From Amyloporia xantha (taxonomy: Eukaryota; Basidiomycota; Agaricomycetes; Polyporales; Adustoporiaceae): a DNA stretch of 64,000 nucleotides. Shown piece by piece: positions 11,203-23,700 of this stretch (position 1 is its first letter; every line of letters starts with the position of its first letter). Both the position numbers and the translations under genes were made by a program. The notes beneath the pieces are model-generated. The model saw only the letters and a list, made by a program, of their open reading frames with translations, ran no database searches and was not told the origin of the DNA. The stretch is from the NCBI GenBank assembly GCA_036971615.1, contig JAYKKR010000015.1, positions 1 to 64,000 of the forward strand, in the 5' to 3' direction.

Positions 11203-12708
11203 TCAAATATGACATGGATGGTAATCATACTCACCGCTCAAGTCACTGAAGCTCGACGCCACGCTCCCCTGCTCACTCACTCTCTCGCCCGCCTTCGCCC
11301 CCGTCCCGACATCCATCCGCCACCCTGGTCCACCCGTTCTCCCGGATGTACCGGACATTCTCCGCACATGCGTCTGCCCAAGCGCCCTCCCCGTCGAGAC
11401 CATCGGCGGGCTGTGCGACTTGCCTGAGGGACTGAGATGCCGCGGGATAGGTGACGCAATTCGTGGCGAGGACGGCGAAGGCGACTGTGTCTCCTCGTAC
11501 GCATACGAGTTACGCCTCTGTGTGTCGGGGTGTGAACGCCAGTGCATAAGCGGCTGTGGGTTCGGCGGAGACGAGGGTATAGATGGTATAGACCCGTGTG
11601 GCGAGCGAGAACTAAGACTGGAGAGGCTCTGCTGGCTGCGAGAGGAGCTCGGAGGAGCGCTGGAAAGCGATGCGGTGGAAGTGGATAGTGGGCGCATCCG
11701 CCCGCGATCTTTCTTGGGGGATGCGACGAGGCCTATGGCATCCTTCGTCATCATTTGTTGTAAGTCGCGTAGCTTTCGCTCTAGCGCCTCTTGCTCTTCC
11801 GCCCGGCGATCCTCCTCCTCTTCCCTCCTTGCGTCCTCGTCCTCCTCGCTCTCTTCGCTGCCCTCGTCATCCCCATTCAGTCCATTCATACGACCCTCGG
11901 ACCCTGCTTCTGATGCAGCGTGGGACGAGGTCGGCGACAGTAGGTGCGGCGGTGTGCCTCGGCTCCTCCGAGCGCCCTGCAACGTCAACATCGAGGATGA
12001 CGATACCTTCTTCGTAGGCCTCGGCATCGCAGCCGACCCATTAGCAAGCGTATTGCCATTCACACTCCCGCTTAGGTTAGACCGCATGCTCTGGTTCCGG
12101 ACTACGGGAACCCCTCCGCATGCGCTGGCTCTGCTGACCGAGGGAGCTCAGACGCGCGCGGACGCCGAGCGGACGAGTCGCTGTGGCGGGGGAATTGGAA
12201 AGGCGGCGCGAGGCGACCTCGGGAAGGCGGGGGAAGTACTCGTTCGTGTGTGAAGGATGAGCGGTCGCTGGACTGGATACGGGGAAGGCGGTGGGATTGG
12301 TATTTGGCAAGCCAGGGCTCAGCGCACCCCGGATGTCCTGGAGACCGCGTATACCTTCTTCATAGCGAGTTTGAGCGCGGTAGAGGAGATATGGGAGGGG
12401 AACTTGGAGGTGTGCAGCGAGGCCCTTCCCTAGGAATACAAAGTCAGACAAAGGGACCGGAGCTCAGATGGTATGGGATACATACAATCTGCACCCGCGC
12501 CTTCTATCGCACGGGACTTCGCAATTACCTCCCATAGAATACGTTCCTTATCCTGGTTCCATTCGACCTGGACTTTCCGGTGAAGATTAGTCGGTCACTA
12601 TGTACTCGGAAAGCAGTGGCGTGTACGCACTGGAGGAGGGTCGGGAAGTGGGTTATCCGGACGGTTATATGGCAAGCGTACAATCACGCGCACGGGTGGG
12701 GGCGCCAT
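11203..12708 (-). CDS. ATG29: Atg29, autophagy scaffold subunit
   Basis: Start ATG at 12708: MAPPPVRVIVRLPYNRP, intron, VQVEWNQDKERILWEVIAKS, AIEGAGAD joined to WKGLAAHLQVPLPYLLYRAQ and RYEEGIRGLQDIRGALSP. This is the Atg29 N-terminal domain, which in yeast binds Atg17-Atg31 at the pre-autophagosomal structure. The rest is a long Ser/Pro-rich tail with an acidic coil (DEGSEESEEDEDARREEEED) and VSSSSMLTLQGARR, as in other basidiomycetes, ending at 11203. The domain call rests on the first 90 residues. Around 12080-12160 the frame must change. A 73-bp intron from a weak GTCCGC donor to an AACCAG acceptor would fit the phase, but an indel is also possible, so the middle of the model is uncertain. 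Confidence 0.85.
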
Positions 12709-13159
12709 CGTTCGGCACAGGTAATTATTGAACAATCAACAACAAGGAGAGTTCATAGAGTTGCCGCTGAGATGGCCAGTTCCCGCAGCTCACTGGAGGA
12801 GAGTAGTCAAGCAGAGTATATTGACAAGCGCTCATGATTGACATGATCGCAGAAGTACGGTATTTAGTTATCTAATGTAGTAGGCTACTTTGCATTATTA
12901 ATAATAAAGCAGGTCAGATACCCTACAGATCCTATGCTGTTTAGTAAGTCAATAAGGCTATCTAAATCGGAAATAATCCCACTCGATCGCGCTCTTCTGA
13001 TCAACTTTCCTCGACTCAGCACCATCACCTTCTGCTCATCTTTATACGTGCTGCATGTCCTATCCACATCACTAGCGTCAACATTCACCAATTGTATATA
13101 CACACAAAACAATCTAGTCCAAACAGGACGTCTAGTCCACTCAGGAAGATACCACTTCA
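12709..13159. promoter_or_regulatory. Divergent promoter region between ATG29 (-) and YIH1 (+)
   Basis: 451 bp between two divergent start codons. It is AT-richer than the flanking genes near 12850-12960. Several A/T-rich runs are present but no single convincing TATA box can be assigned to either gene. Confidence 0.4.
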
Positions 13160-14575
13160 ATGCTTTCTCGCACGCCCTCACCTCACTTCGATACCCTTGA
13201 ATCGCTCATCGCCCACCTCTCCGATGACCCAGAGCGCGAGCCCATCGCGGCGGAACTAGGCGGTGCGCGCAGCCTCAGGCTTTCATGGTGTCCCACTCAG
13301 GCGCGCCTCATATCCTGCGGTCCCAGTGCTCCAGTCGATATACGGCGACGAAGCGGTACGCCCCTGGCAGCCCAAGTCGCCAGGGTCCGAGAATGGGTAT
13401 GGACATGAGCAGAATATGAGTGGAGGTGAAAAGGGCACAATTCGGTATGAGGTGACCGTTACGTGAGTTTGCACTTTGAATCATTTTGTAGTGAGGAGAT
13501 CAATTAGCCCCGTCGGGACGTAGCGTTTCGCCGCCCTCCGACCCGTCCACTACGTACCCCCTCACCCTCCTTGTTTCTCTCCCGCCTGCTTATCCAGCGT
13601 CCGCGCCGCCGCAGCTCCAGCTCCTCTGCCGATATATCGGACCCTTCGGTGTCGATTCCGCACTCTTCGGCGCCGTACTACGGACATACATCTCACGAGA
13701 CGGCGTTGAATGGGTCGAGGGCGCCGTTTGCGTATTTGATGGGGTGGAGTGGGTGAGAGAACGCTGTTCGGAGTGGGTCGGGGAGAGGTTGAGCGCGGCG
13801 AAGCTCGGAGAGTTGATCAGAGAGGACGAACGGCCGGCGAGGGAGAGTGGGCAGAGCGAGCAGAGAGTCGAAAGGTTGCAGGAAAATGAGCAGGTGGCCG
13901 ACGAAGAGGTCATACTTCCGGAGGGCATCGAGTTTACAGTGGCTGAGCCTATTGTGGATCGGAAGAGTGCATTTATTGGGCGGGCATGTCCAATAACGGA
14001 CCCAGCGCAGGTGCATTTTCACTTCCCATATGCCATTGTCGAGAAACATCGCAGGATGCTAATTATCAACGCTTCACAGGTTCCGGTGATCTTGGCACAT
14101 CTAATGTCGGACCGAAGGATAGCTCGCGCTGCACATCCTGTCATCAACGCATGGCGCTGTCGAGTCGGGAACAACCTGCATCAAGGTAGGGTATATCCCC
14201 ATTGGGCTACTAATGTTATCATTGAATGTCACAACCTCTCATATTTTGACGTTCAGACAACGACGATGACGGCGAGACAGCAGCAGGCGGTCGACTAGCC
14301 CACCTTTTGCAAATTCTGGTACGCATTATTTCGTGATCTTACCTATACATCGTTATTGACTGCATGCGCAGGAAGTGGACAATGTCCTCGTTGTTGTGAC
14401 ACGTTACTTTGGCGGCATCCACCTTGGACCGGATCGATTCAAGCACATCAACCAAGCCGCGCGAAATGCACTCGAACTTGGTGGGTTCCTTGACGCGCCT
14501 GGCGCAGATGGCCATGCGAATAGTGGCCGGAAGAAAGGGAAAGGCGCGCATTCACATGCAGGAGCCAAACGATGA
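13160..14575 (+). CDS. YIH1: Yih1/IMPACT family protein (RWD plus UPF0029), Gcn1-binding regulator
   Basis: Start ATG at 13160 (MLSRTPSPHFDTLES). The N-terminal RWD domain is split over exons: LIAHLSDDPEREPIAAELG, VLQSIYGDEAVRPW, IRYEVTVT, PSTTYPLTLLVSLPPAYP. The C-terminal IMPACT domain follows: FTVAEPIVDRKSAFIGRA, VPVILAHLMSDRRIARAAHP, GGRLAHLLQILEVDNVLVVV and TRYFGGIHLGPDRFKHINQA, ending at 14575. Yih1 competes with Gcn2 for Gcn1 and so dampens the amino-acid starvation response. The IMPACT half is unmistakable. The join between IRYEVTVT (about 13461) and the next exon (starting near 13504) does not keep frame with any simple GT..AG pair I tried, so an indel or a missed splice site lies there. 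Confidence 0.88.
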
Positions 14576-15139
14576 GGAACATCGATCTATCGCCTGCATT
14601 TAATACCCAGTTTCGCGTCCATGTACGTTATTCAGGGTCATTTATTCTTCTTTATTACCGGAGGGACTATGAAGCTAGAAATGTCTAGTGGTGTTACGCC
14701 TTGCTATAGGAAGGTAAAGTGCCCCGGAATCACTGATACAACATTGACAACGAACAACTACCGTCAGTCATCACACCGTTCGGAGGGGAGGCTCTGCGCG
14801 CCCCGACGTCTACACCGTGGGCCTCGAAAGTCTTGTAGGCCATCTTTATCCGTGTTTCACTCGTGACCGATGCCCGCTACCACCGCAGAGTCAGGATGAG
14901 TTGAACAATGTCCGAATAGATCACCACCGATGATTTCCTGCTATTATAATACTTAAGAGGCTGAATTGAGGGCTTCCTCGATAGTACTTCAGGATGGCGT
15001 TACTGTGTAGCTTAGTCTAATTCTAGGGTTAGGGGCAACTCATAAATGAAGTCATGGGGCGCCGAAGGCTTTCCAACAGGTCCCGGTCATCCCTCCTGCC
15101 GAGGGGCCTGCCCAAACCTTCCCCGCTCATACGCTCATC
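14576..15139. other. Intergenic stretch with telomere-like box at 15023-15035
   Basis: Contains the downstream flank of YIH1 and the promoter of the dehydrogenase. CTAGGGTTAGGGG at 15023-15035 resembles two telomere units and lies 105 bp before the start codon. In yeasts such boxes bind Tbf1; its use here is inference. No gene was recognised. Confidence 0.45.
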
Positions 15140-18100
15140 ATGGCCGCACGTCTTTCCTCACTCTCCTTGAGGGCTACTGCGACGACTACAGCGAGCTTCA
15201 AGAGTAGCATACTAACGAGACAGAGATTTGCACTGCACAGGATGGCGAGCACAGCTGCTGTAAGTGTGTAATGAGGCTAGTATCGTTACACAGACGTCGT
15301 GCTGATACCCGTCACCAGCAGTTAGGTCTGAAAGACTCGTCTCTTGGCCATACGCAGGGATATATCGATGGGAAATGGGTCGACGCGCAGGAAGGAGGAA
15401 CTATTAAAGTCGTTAGTGAGTGACTTGTTAGCGGAATCAAAGGGAACACTATCGGACTGTTATGTCACCTTGCTAGATCCTGCGACAGAGGAGGTGCTTG
15501 GAACTGTCCCTGAGATGGGCATCCCTGAGACGAAGCAGGCTATAGACGCTGCAGCGCGTGCATTCAAGTCATGGAGCAAAACTACTGCCAAGGTTAATAT
15601 TGTTCTCTTCTATCTAGTTCCCCATAATGTCAGATAGTAATGCAGCTTACTATAGCATCGACACGACATTCTCATGAAATTTTATGCCTTGATGCAAGAA
15701 CACTCAGACGACTTGGCGCGGATTATAGTATGTGACTCTCTTGATGCCATGTGAATGCATCATTAATGACTTCTCATGTGCAGACGCTGGAGAATGGAAA
15801 GCCCCTAGTGGAGGCGAAGGGGAGAACGCATACTCTTCGTCATTCATAGAGGTTTGTATGGCTGTTTTTTAGAAAGCATTCCTTCATGCATTATTGACGT
15901 ATTTGTTCGATGACAGTGGTTTGGTAAGTTTTGGGTCTTATTAATCTCGGAGGTTATCTAATTTGAGATGTCCATATAGCGGAAGAAGCCCTCCGCACAT
16001 ACGGAGGTGCGCACATAGAGTCGTTTGCTTGTGCTCATCACCAGTGACACTTATAATGTGGTATAGAGGTTATCCCATCGCCTTTTGCACACCTCCGCAA
16101 TGTGGTAGTTAAGCAGCCTATTGGTATGTTTTCTTCCACCATTTAATATCATGTGTCATCGTCGTCATATCTGCCTATGAAACGTTATTCTCGAACTGAC
16201 TGTCATTATCGTTAACAGGCGTTGTGTACGTGCTGTTGTATATCTATCTTCATCGAATAGTACCAATAATTTGTTGGGTGAAGTTCAATCATGACACCAT
16301 GGAATTTCCCGTCGGCCATGATTACGCGCAAACTAGGTGCAGCTCTTGCCGCAGGTTGCACCGCGGTTATTAAACCTCCGCCTGAGACCCCCTTCTCAGC
16401 CTTGGCATTGGTGGAGGTACGCTTTTCAATCAGCCGTTACCTGAATGACACTGACTGCCACCAACGTCCATCTCTTCCACGCGTGAATTCACATAGCTGG
16501 CAACACGCGCTGGAGTTCCCCAAGGTGTGATCAATGTGGTTACGACGCAAGCAAATGTGAATGAAGTCGGCCGCGAGATGTGCGAGAACCCTGTTGTCAA
16601 GAAAGTCACTTTCACAGGGAGCACACCTGTTGCCAAAATGCTCTACGGAATGGCAGCAGGAACCATGAAGAAGTAAGTCTCCAGGTAGCATCAGAACAGC
16701 TTAAGGCGGGATTGTTGATGACTACACTTCAGAGTGTCGCTCGAAGCTGGAGGAAATGCGCCGTTCATCGTGTTTGATGACGCAGATATTGATGCTGCTG
16801 TCGAAGGTATGTGACTCATTTCCTCAATCGTGGTTCGCACTTATATGCTGGGCGGACATATGTTGACGAATGTGGATATAGGTGCTATCGCATGCAAGTT
16901 CCGACAGAGTGGGCAGACCTGCGTATGCGCGAATCGTTTCTACGTGCAAGAATCGGTATACGCAGATTTCGCGTCGCGACTAGCAGAGAAGGTTGCTGCA
17001 TTCAAAGTTGGGAACGGTCTCGATAATGACACGTCCGTATCATCTTTGGGATCGTGTATGTGCCTTCGGCCGACGCTGATTGCGATTTGATCATAGAACA
17101 CATGGTCCTCTTATCCATGAGAAAGCCCTTACTAAAGTCCAACGACACGTCGACGATGCTCTTCAGCGCGGTGCACAGCTCGTCATGGGCGGCAGCCGTG
17201 TCGCCGGGAAAGGCACATTCTTCCAGCCGACGCTTCTGTCGGATGTCCCCCATGATGCTCTGGTCAACACGGAGGAAACATTCGGCCCCCTCGCAGCGTT
17301 GACCAAGTTTGAGACTGAAGAACAGGTTATCGGATGGGCTAATGACACGAGGGTCGGACTGGCGGGTTATTTCTACTCGCGAGATATCGGCCGAGTGTGG
17401 CGGGTAGCCGAGGCGTTAGAGGTAGGAATGGTAGGCACTAACTCAGGCTTGATAAGTCAGGCAGTCATTCCGTTTGGAGGAATCAAGGAGAGCGGACTTG
17501 GTGAGTGCTTCGTTGAGATTCATAGCCTTCTGTGTGACTGTGCACTGTGGTCCTTCTGTGTCGAGTCATTTCGACGTCTTATCCGTCTCTGGACCTGTAA
17601 GGGCGCAGGATCATCTAGTCGTATTCGACAAGCTCGGAAATATTTCGCTGTCTGCGCTCCGAGTTTCTTTGCATTTGTGGTTTCTGTTACCACGGAATCA
17701 TGCCTCGGCTCCTGATTCCAAGTTCGACCACAAATTGGGTCTCAAGCGCTCTGGAAACTCTTCTATCAGCGGCACAAGGCCACGGAGTGGTTGTGGTTGC
17801 GCGCTTTGTGGTCAATGATACAGATCGTTCCATTTCCTTTTGTCAATGTCGATGTTGTAGGTGTGCTCTTAAGATCCGGAGCCGAATGTATCATGCTGTC
17901 GTGGCATGGCTCGGGACTAGCCTATGCTGTGGCGCGGTAATGCGATGAAGCGGGTGCGAGCCTGAGCGTAGATCCAGCCCGCTCTCATCGTTTCCTTCTC
18001 AGTGCTACCGTCTCGGGCTCCGGTGCTACTATTTGAGCGCATCTTCACATTACAGAGAATGTCATTTCGGCGTCTGTGTTTCAATCTTTTTCGCCGTCTT

Positions 18101-18233
18101 GTATGACGGACGTCATCTACTGTCCGCGGAGTATGTATACGGGTGCTGACTGTTCCTTTTAAACAGGCCGTGAGGAAGTCACGGCATTGACGAATACATG
18201 AATACCAAATTCATCGCATTCGGTGGCCTCTGA
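15140..18233 (+). CDS. UGA2: Succinate-semialdehyde dehydrogenase (ALDH family), with two frame breaks
   Basis: Start ATG at 15140. The first 40 residues are rich in Arg, Ser and Thr and lack acidic residues ([20 protein letters not shown]), fitting a mitochondrial presequence. The ALDH fold follows over about 14 exons: [55 protein letters not shown], the catalytic Glu in [10 protein letters not shown], the catalytic Cys in [54 protein letters not shown], and the end [16 protein letters not shown] at 18233. It would oxidise succinate semialdehyde to succinate in the GABA shunt. One base is missing in the GGGG at 15819-15822 ([11 protein letters not shown] needs it) and one at 18174-18175 ([13 protein letters not shown] needs it). 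The last intron (17501-18166) is 666 bp against about 50-70 for the others. As written it could not encode full-length enzyme; it is either a consensus error or a young pseudogene. Confidence 0.85.
17501..18166 (+). other. Oversized last intron of the dehydrogenase gene
   Basis: A good donor (GTGAGTGC at 17501) and a good acceptor (TTTTAAACAG ending 18166) bound 666 bp, about ten times the usual intron here. I see no recognisable protein, terminal inverted repeat or target-site duplication inside, so a small insertion is suspected but not shown. Confidence 0.6.
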
Positions 18234-19758
18234 GCGCAGTGCCATCGGAACACGTCTGCCCAGTGCCGCAGTCCCCAGGGATCCCTTCTCATCCACATGT
18301 AGTGCTGCCGCCAGATGTCGCACCATGTATCCGAAATGTATGTATTGTCTTACAACTGTATTGTATGTCCGTTGCGCAGTGTGTGCAAGGTAGTCTCCTT
18401 TGGGTCGTCGGTTGATGTCCGAGACATGCAGCGCTCTTTGGTATTTTGCTCCAAGCGTTGTGTCTGTCCAGCCCCCCGGAGGCAAAATCTGGGCTAGCAA
18501 CGTGGCAGTGCGTTGGACCATTCGGCAATCGGACACGTCGCGTATTCTTGAGCCCTGGTTCCGCTCTAGGATGATGAGTATTAGAAACCATGCTGGCTCC
18601 GGCCGTTGCGACTCCACGAGATGCGAGTACTCTCGTATGCGTACCCTTGAAACCCCTCACTAACTTCATCGAAGATTAGGGAACTGCTCAGGAAAAGCGT
18701 CTTGCGCGGATCTAGACATGATATAATGCTCGATCGCTTTATCAATCAGAAACCCACAATTTGTAGCTGCAAGCTGCACACTCTTATGCAGTAGGCCGTC
18801 AAGAGGGTAAAGGGACAATAAAAGGAGAAATCGCATTCCTAATCACCCAGTTTCATCGTGACCATCATAGCGACGAAGCTCTCACGAGTGACGACAGCGC
18901 CCAGATTCATGCGATGGTCATCGCTTATAACCACAGCTATCGCCACTCTTGCATGACATGCAAGCAGAAGAGCCCGGCAACCTTAAGGAAGGATATTCGA
19001 CACCCATGAGAAATATTAGACTGGTCATAACCGCATTATCTCCCGCTCACAGTCGCCTTCGCCACCACTGCTATGGCCGATATTGTGCTGCTGATTTCTC
19101 CGGACATGAGAGTTATGCAAATACAAGATTTACAGTTGTTAGCACTCAAGTCACAGCTGAGTACTAGATGATTCCAGGAATTTGTTCTGACTCAGGGCGT
19201 ACCGCTTGACTCTTGGCAGGAATGGGCGGACACAGCCATGTGCTCAGCGCCGGCGCCATCCTAGACGCGCACAGCTACTCGACTGAAGTTAGCACACGAC
19301 TGACATTCATGCGCATCGAGCGAATCTACAGTATGCATATCGAGCTGATGAAGAACTGCAAGTCAGAATGGCGACTGTTACCGTCGTCAACTCTGGTGAG
19401 TTACATCCACATCATAAATGTGACAGATCTGGAGGCGATAGTACATAGGTTCAGATTAGCGCTCTTTATGTGGTTGTGATCGATAGTCAGGGGCGCTCTC
19501 ACACAGCCAGCATAAATCGTCGGGATGCGGGTGCTGTGTACGCTAATCTCCCGTCCTTTCGATCTGCAGAGGAACACCGTCGGTGGGCAGTGTAGGACAG
19601 TGCTACCAAAGTGCAACCCCGTATATTGACTCGACCAAAAAAGTCTACTCCATTCGGGATCGGAGCCGGGGTCCTCCACGTATCTCTAGAAGTATTTAAG
19701 GTGCGACCAGCATTGCAGCTTATTCACTCCTCACACTTATCCACGCTTAGTTAGAACG
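18234..19758. other. Gene-free stretch upstream of the DUF6699-type gene
   Basis: About 1.5 kb with only short overlapping frames. The right end has a TATA-like TATTTAA at 19693-19699, 60 bp before the next start codon. An open frame on the minus strand at 18159-18617 has no recognisable domain and overlaps the dehydrogenase end. Confidence 0.45.
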
Positions 19759-20729
19759 ATGGCCGCCAACTATTACCCACCCCCTTACGGCTATGTATCA
19801 CCCTACCTCTACCCGTACTACCATCTACCCCATATTTCGCCGTTCGTCCCTTCTGTATCCCTTCCTCCCTCTCCAAATCCTCCCCGTCGTCAAGTGCACT
19901 TTGAAGATGAACCTGTGCGGCCCAGGGAACGAAGGCCGTCATGGCACGCAGGAATGGCAGGCATGGCTCCTCCACCCAATCCTCAACCTTTTCCTTCACC
20001 CCCGATGGTATTCACACAACTGCCGATGTTTCCTCTCGCACCCCCCGCGAACCCAACACACCACCGGCGGCGGTCCGATAGCAACCTTCCACAGCCGGCA
20101 TGGGTTGCTTGGCCTGCATACCCCCATTCGTTTCACCCTACATGTATCAGCAGCCACTACCCTCACCTCAGTTGAACCCATTGCTGGATGGAGAGAACCC
20201 CGACGGTCCACTACTCCTATTCGATCTCTCCCTACACCAGTTCAAGCCTTTACGATTAAACGCACCCGATGCATCCAGTGGGACTGCGCTGTCAGAGGGA
20301 GACCTTACGCAACCGGCAACCCACCCTGGTATCAAGCGTATGAAGATCGTGTGCGATGCGATCCCGCAATGGCCAATTGTACTGGAGCCAAAGGAACGGG
20401 AACGCTCCAACTTTCTCTCAATCCCGTCTTCTTCGAGGGATGTGCCTATCACAGTCGGCGACGTGCTCGTTGCGATACATCGTACCGTTCAGCTTCAGAT
20501 CTCACACGTCGACTGGGCACGTCTATCGCAAGACCGAGAGACCGCAATCGCACGCGCGTATACTCGCCGATGCAGGACATTCTCCTCAGCGGAAGCGTTC
20601 GAGAAGAGCCAAGGTGTGCGGCGAGTGGATTACCTCTTAGAGCGGTTCATGTTCCGGGGCCTGGTACGCAGCAGGGCTGGCCAGGAGTCATTCGAGGAGG
20701 TCAAATTGCTCGTTGGACCGAAACGATAA
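19759..20729 (+). CDS. DUF6699-type protein with Pro/Tyr-rich N-terminus
   Basis: Start ATG at 19759: MAANYYPPPYGYVSPYLYPY, a Pro/Tyr-rich low-complexity region of about 120 residues. The C-terminal domain follows, with QLNPLLDGENPDGPLLLFDL, PATHPGIKRMKIVCDAIPQW, ITVGDVLVAIHRTVQLQISH, AIARAYTRRC and GVRRVDYLLERFMFRGL, ending at 20729. This domain (LLFDLSL near the start, RVDYL..RFMFRGL near the end) recurs in large basidiomycete paralogue families annotated as DUF6699; its function is unknown. The two halves are in different frames. One more C in the run at 20121-20125 gives WPAYPPFVSPYMYQQ and restores a single open frame. The gene has no intron otherwise. A TATTTAA box lies at 19693-19699. 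Confidence 0.78.
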
Positions 20730-23700
20730 ACGCTATAGGGTCATCCCCATTATACGAAACAACGGACGTCTTGTACGCAAGTTATGTCTCTCTTTTTACA
20801 TGTCTCCTATGAGGTAGGATTCGGCTCACATTGTATTGCGGTCTCAACGGACCACCTTTCGGATAGTACGATCTCGCCTCTCCTCTCCAGCGTGATCTTT
20901 GCCTTCTGCTCATCACCTTTTCGTGTACATTATACCGGCACCAACCCAGTACATCACCCGATGTCATACGTACAAGCTTTGTCATCTGTTTGGTTTACTG
21001 TGATGTTGTAATAATAGAATAAATGACATATGACATGGCTAGGGAAACTTGTCTCGAATAGCATTGTGGTTTATGTAACTGCGATCATACGTCCTGACCA
21101 CAATTCATTGGATGTTGATACATAACAAATATCCTGATTCATCGTGCTTTACCCGCAGAGCTTAGCTTTATATCGTATTCAATCTTCCATACGTATTGGA
21201 AGTTGCCATCCGGGATGAGATGGGCAGACGTGCTACTATTCGGACTGAGAGACAGCATGTCAAGTACTAATAAGAATGCATGACCCAGTTGACAGACGGA
21301 GCTTTCAGACGGCCGGAAGTTGGCGGACCCTAAGCTGCCAGAGAACAGTGGTCATAACGGTGCGGCAGACACGTTACAATTAATAAGGTTGAGGAATGGA
21401 CGTGTGGTTTCCGCAGATACTCCGGCAAGTCAGCAGTTACGATTAGAGCCTGCGATCATCGAACGTTCCGCCTTAGTACGGGTGAGACGAAGTGTGGTTC
21501 GAGCGTTCATTGCCCGGGTCTGACGTAGTGCGGCGTGGTTTTCTTCTAATCTACGCTTCCGAGGATCGCTGCATTGCGTAGCAATGCGGCACACTGAAGT
21601 CCGGTTCGGTATTGTCGTACTGTGAGTGCGTGTTATGAAGTATGATATGATTATACCTAATGCCATACGCTTATCATTTGCGGCGCAGCTTCATTGTATT
21701 GGCGCCACCACTTGGACACTGAAAGTCTAAACAGGGGAGGTGATTGCTCGTTCCTCGCTATATCTTTTCGCAGCAATATCCCGATATGTGATCGTAAAAT
21801 TAGGGAGAAGTAAGAGGAGTGCATATTTGACAAACTCACGAGTTAGACACAGTCCGTGAATATCAACGCTTCACCACAAATATCCCATTTTGGACTTCCT
21901 CAGGCAAGAGATCGTTGCGCATTGGATTGGGAGACCCCGTTGAGGAGGCATAAACTCTGTAGATGGAATGCAAGTACATCTTTGACGCGGGTGCGGCTGC
22001 AGAATCAAGGCGGAGAAGGATTTCCATTCGTTATGTGGTGTTGTCGGGATCCCAATCACCCATGACCAATCTGCTATCATGATGAACACCACAAAGACTG
22101 CATGGGCAAAGTGATCCTTGCCACAGGAATTGGATCTATCCTCAAGGAAGTATTTTCGAGTTGGGGTGGACAACCCTGGGTCGGAGTCCCTTCGATACGA
22201 AAATATGCTGTATATCAAAATCAAGAAGTACGAGAATATCTGTAAGTTTCCATTTATCAATATCCACACAGGCAAATGATCATGTTCCTGACTGAACACT
22301 GTCCTTGGACTTGCTCTAGACGTGCAAATACAATGCAGTTTGCATCGACCCAGTCACTTAATGAAGGCAGTCCAAAGCGTTCCTTTCTCATAGCTTTACA
22401 ACGACGTCTGGTTTCTGGTAATCTGCAAAGCATGAAAGTATGTCAGCCTTCAGACGTTCTGAACGGTCCGGATTGTCATATTATTCTGGCTGCAAATGTA
22501 ACGGCTAAAAACATCTAACTCTATGCATGGAGAAAAAAGGAGACTCAAAATGCTCACCTAGTCTTCCTAGAAGTGTGCAATCATGAATCGGCCTCTTTGG
22601 AGTGAGATACACCACGTCATATCCTCGAAGTCGCTTTGCCGGAGCGGACTCACTTTGATAAACTAGAGTCCGTGGGCGTGAACCGAGGCTTTGATGCTTA
22701 GGCTCAATTCAATTGATGCCGCAGTATCGCGACACGCCTGCTTCGTCTATTTCCTGTGGCAATGCAACGCAACGCTTGCTGGTCTTGAAGGATTCGTCAG
22801 GGTCAACCGGCTTCACCTGTGCGACGCCCGAAACTCAGCGGTTCATATGTCACTATTTCAATACTGTTTCACAGGTGAAATGTCTGGGCACCATGAATAA
22901 GATGATGGTTGAAGACAGGACAACAGCTGTTTCAGACATCATGAATATCATTTCCGCGGACGTGGTTGATGCGCGGGATCGAGCGCATCAGGGATGTATG
23001 CACGTGGTCGGCGCCGCCTGCTGCGGGTAGCACGGGCGGTCACCAGATACTTGTTCTCCTCATCTCCAAGTACTTAAGGCTGTCTGCTCAGCTTTCTCTC
23101 GTTCCAAGACTCGATCAATCATGCCACCTGTGCTGGTCTCCGGCTTGCATAAAGAAGCTGGACGCCTGCCTGCTACATCTGGTCGAACAAGAATTGTCTA
23201 GTGAACATGCGCCATCCTGCACTGGCTCTCGACAAGCTCGTATCCTGATAGATCCTTCAGCCTTGCAGACTCGAAATGACTTTGTTTAACTCGCATGCAA
23301 GCAATAGTACAACTGGCCCTCTCATTTTGCGATCATTTTCTCAATCCTGCCTAATCGATCGAATTACTACGTGGACTTCCGCATTGACTAAAGGGAAGCC
23401 CTGGTCTTACGGCTGCTACTATTTACATACCGTGAGTGCTTCTCCTCATGGCTAGTGACTGTTCCGCGGTACTGTGCGAAGACGAAGCTAAGCAATTTCC
23501 ATACAACTGTCTTCTGTTATTCTGTGCCGCGTTTCTGGTCGGCCTTCGCCAGTAACCGCCTATAACAGAAGGCGGACGGTTGGATGATGGAGTGTAATTT
23601 GCAAACGGAGCACATTTTTTTCTACCTTGCTTCCTATTTGAATCTCATACAGCGTAATATCCACCCTACGCGGATCACATGTAATAGAATCGTCCCCTGT

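Noticed and set aside
11420..12253. 277-codon plus-strand frame opposite ATG29
   Set aside because: It is the antisense of the Ser/Pro-rich Atg29 tail; the Cys/Ser-rich composition reflects the complementary codons.
18159..18669. Overlapping minus-strand frames after the dehydrogenase gene
   Set aside because: They overlap the last dehydrogenase exon and match no family.
22691..23030. Overlapping plus-strand frames in the gene desert, one rich in Cys and His
   Set aside because: Two frames over the same bases with no promoter, splice sites or family pattern.
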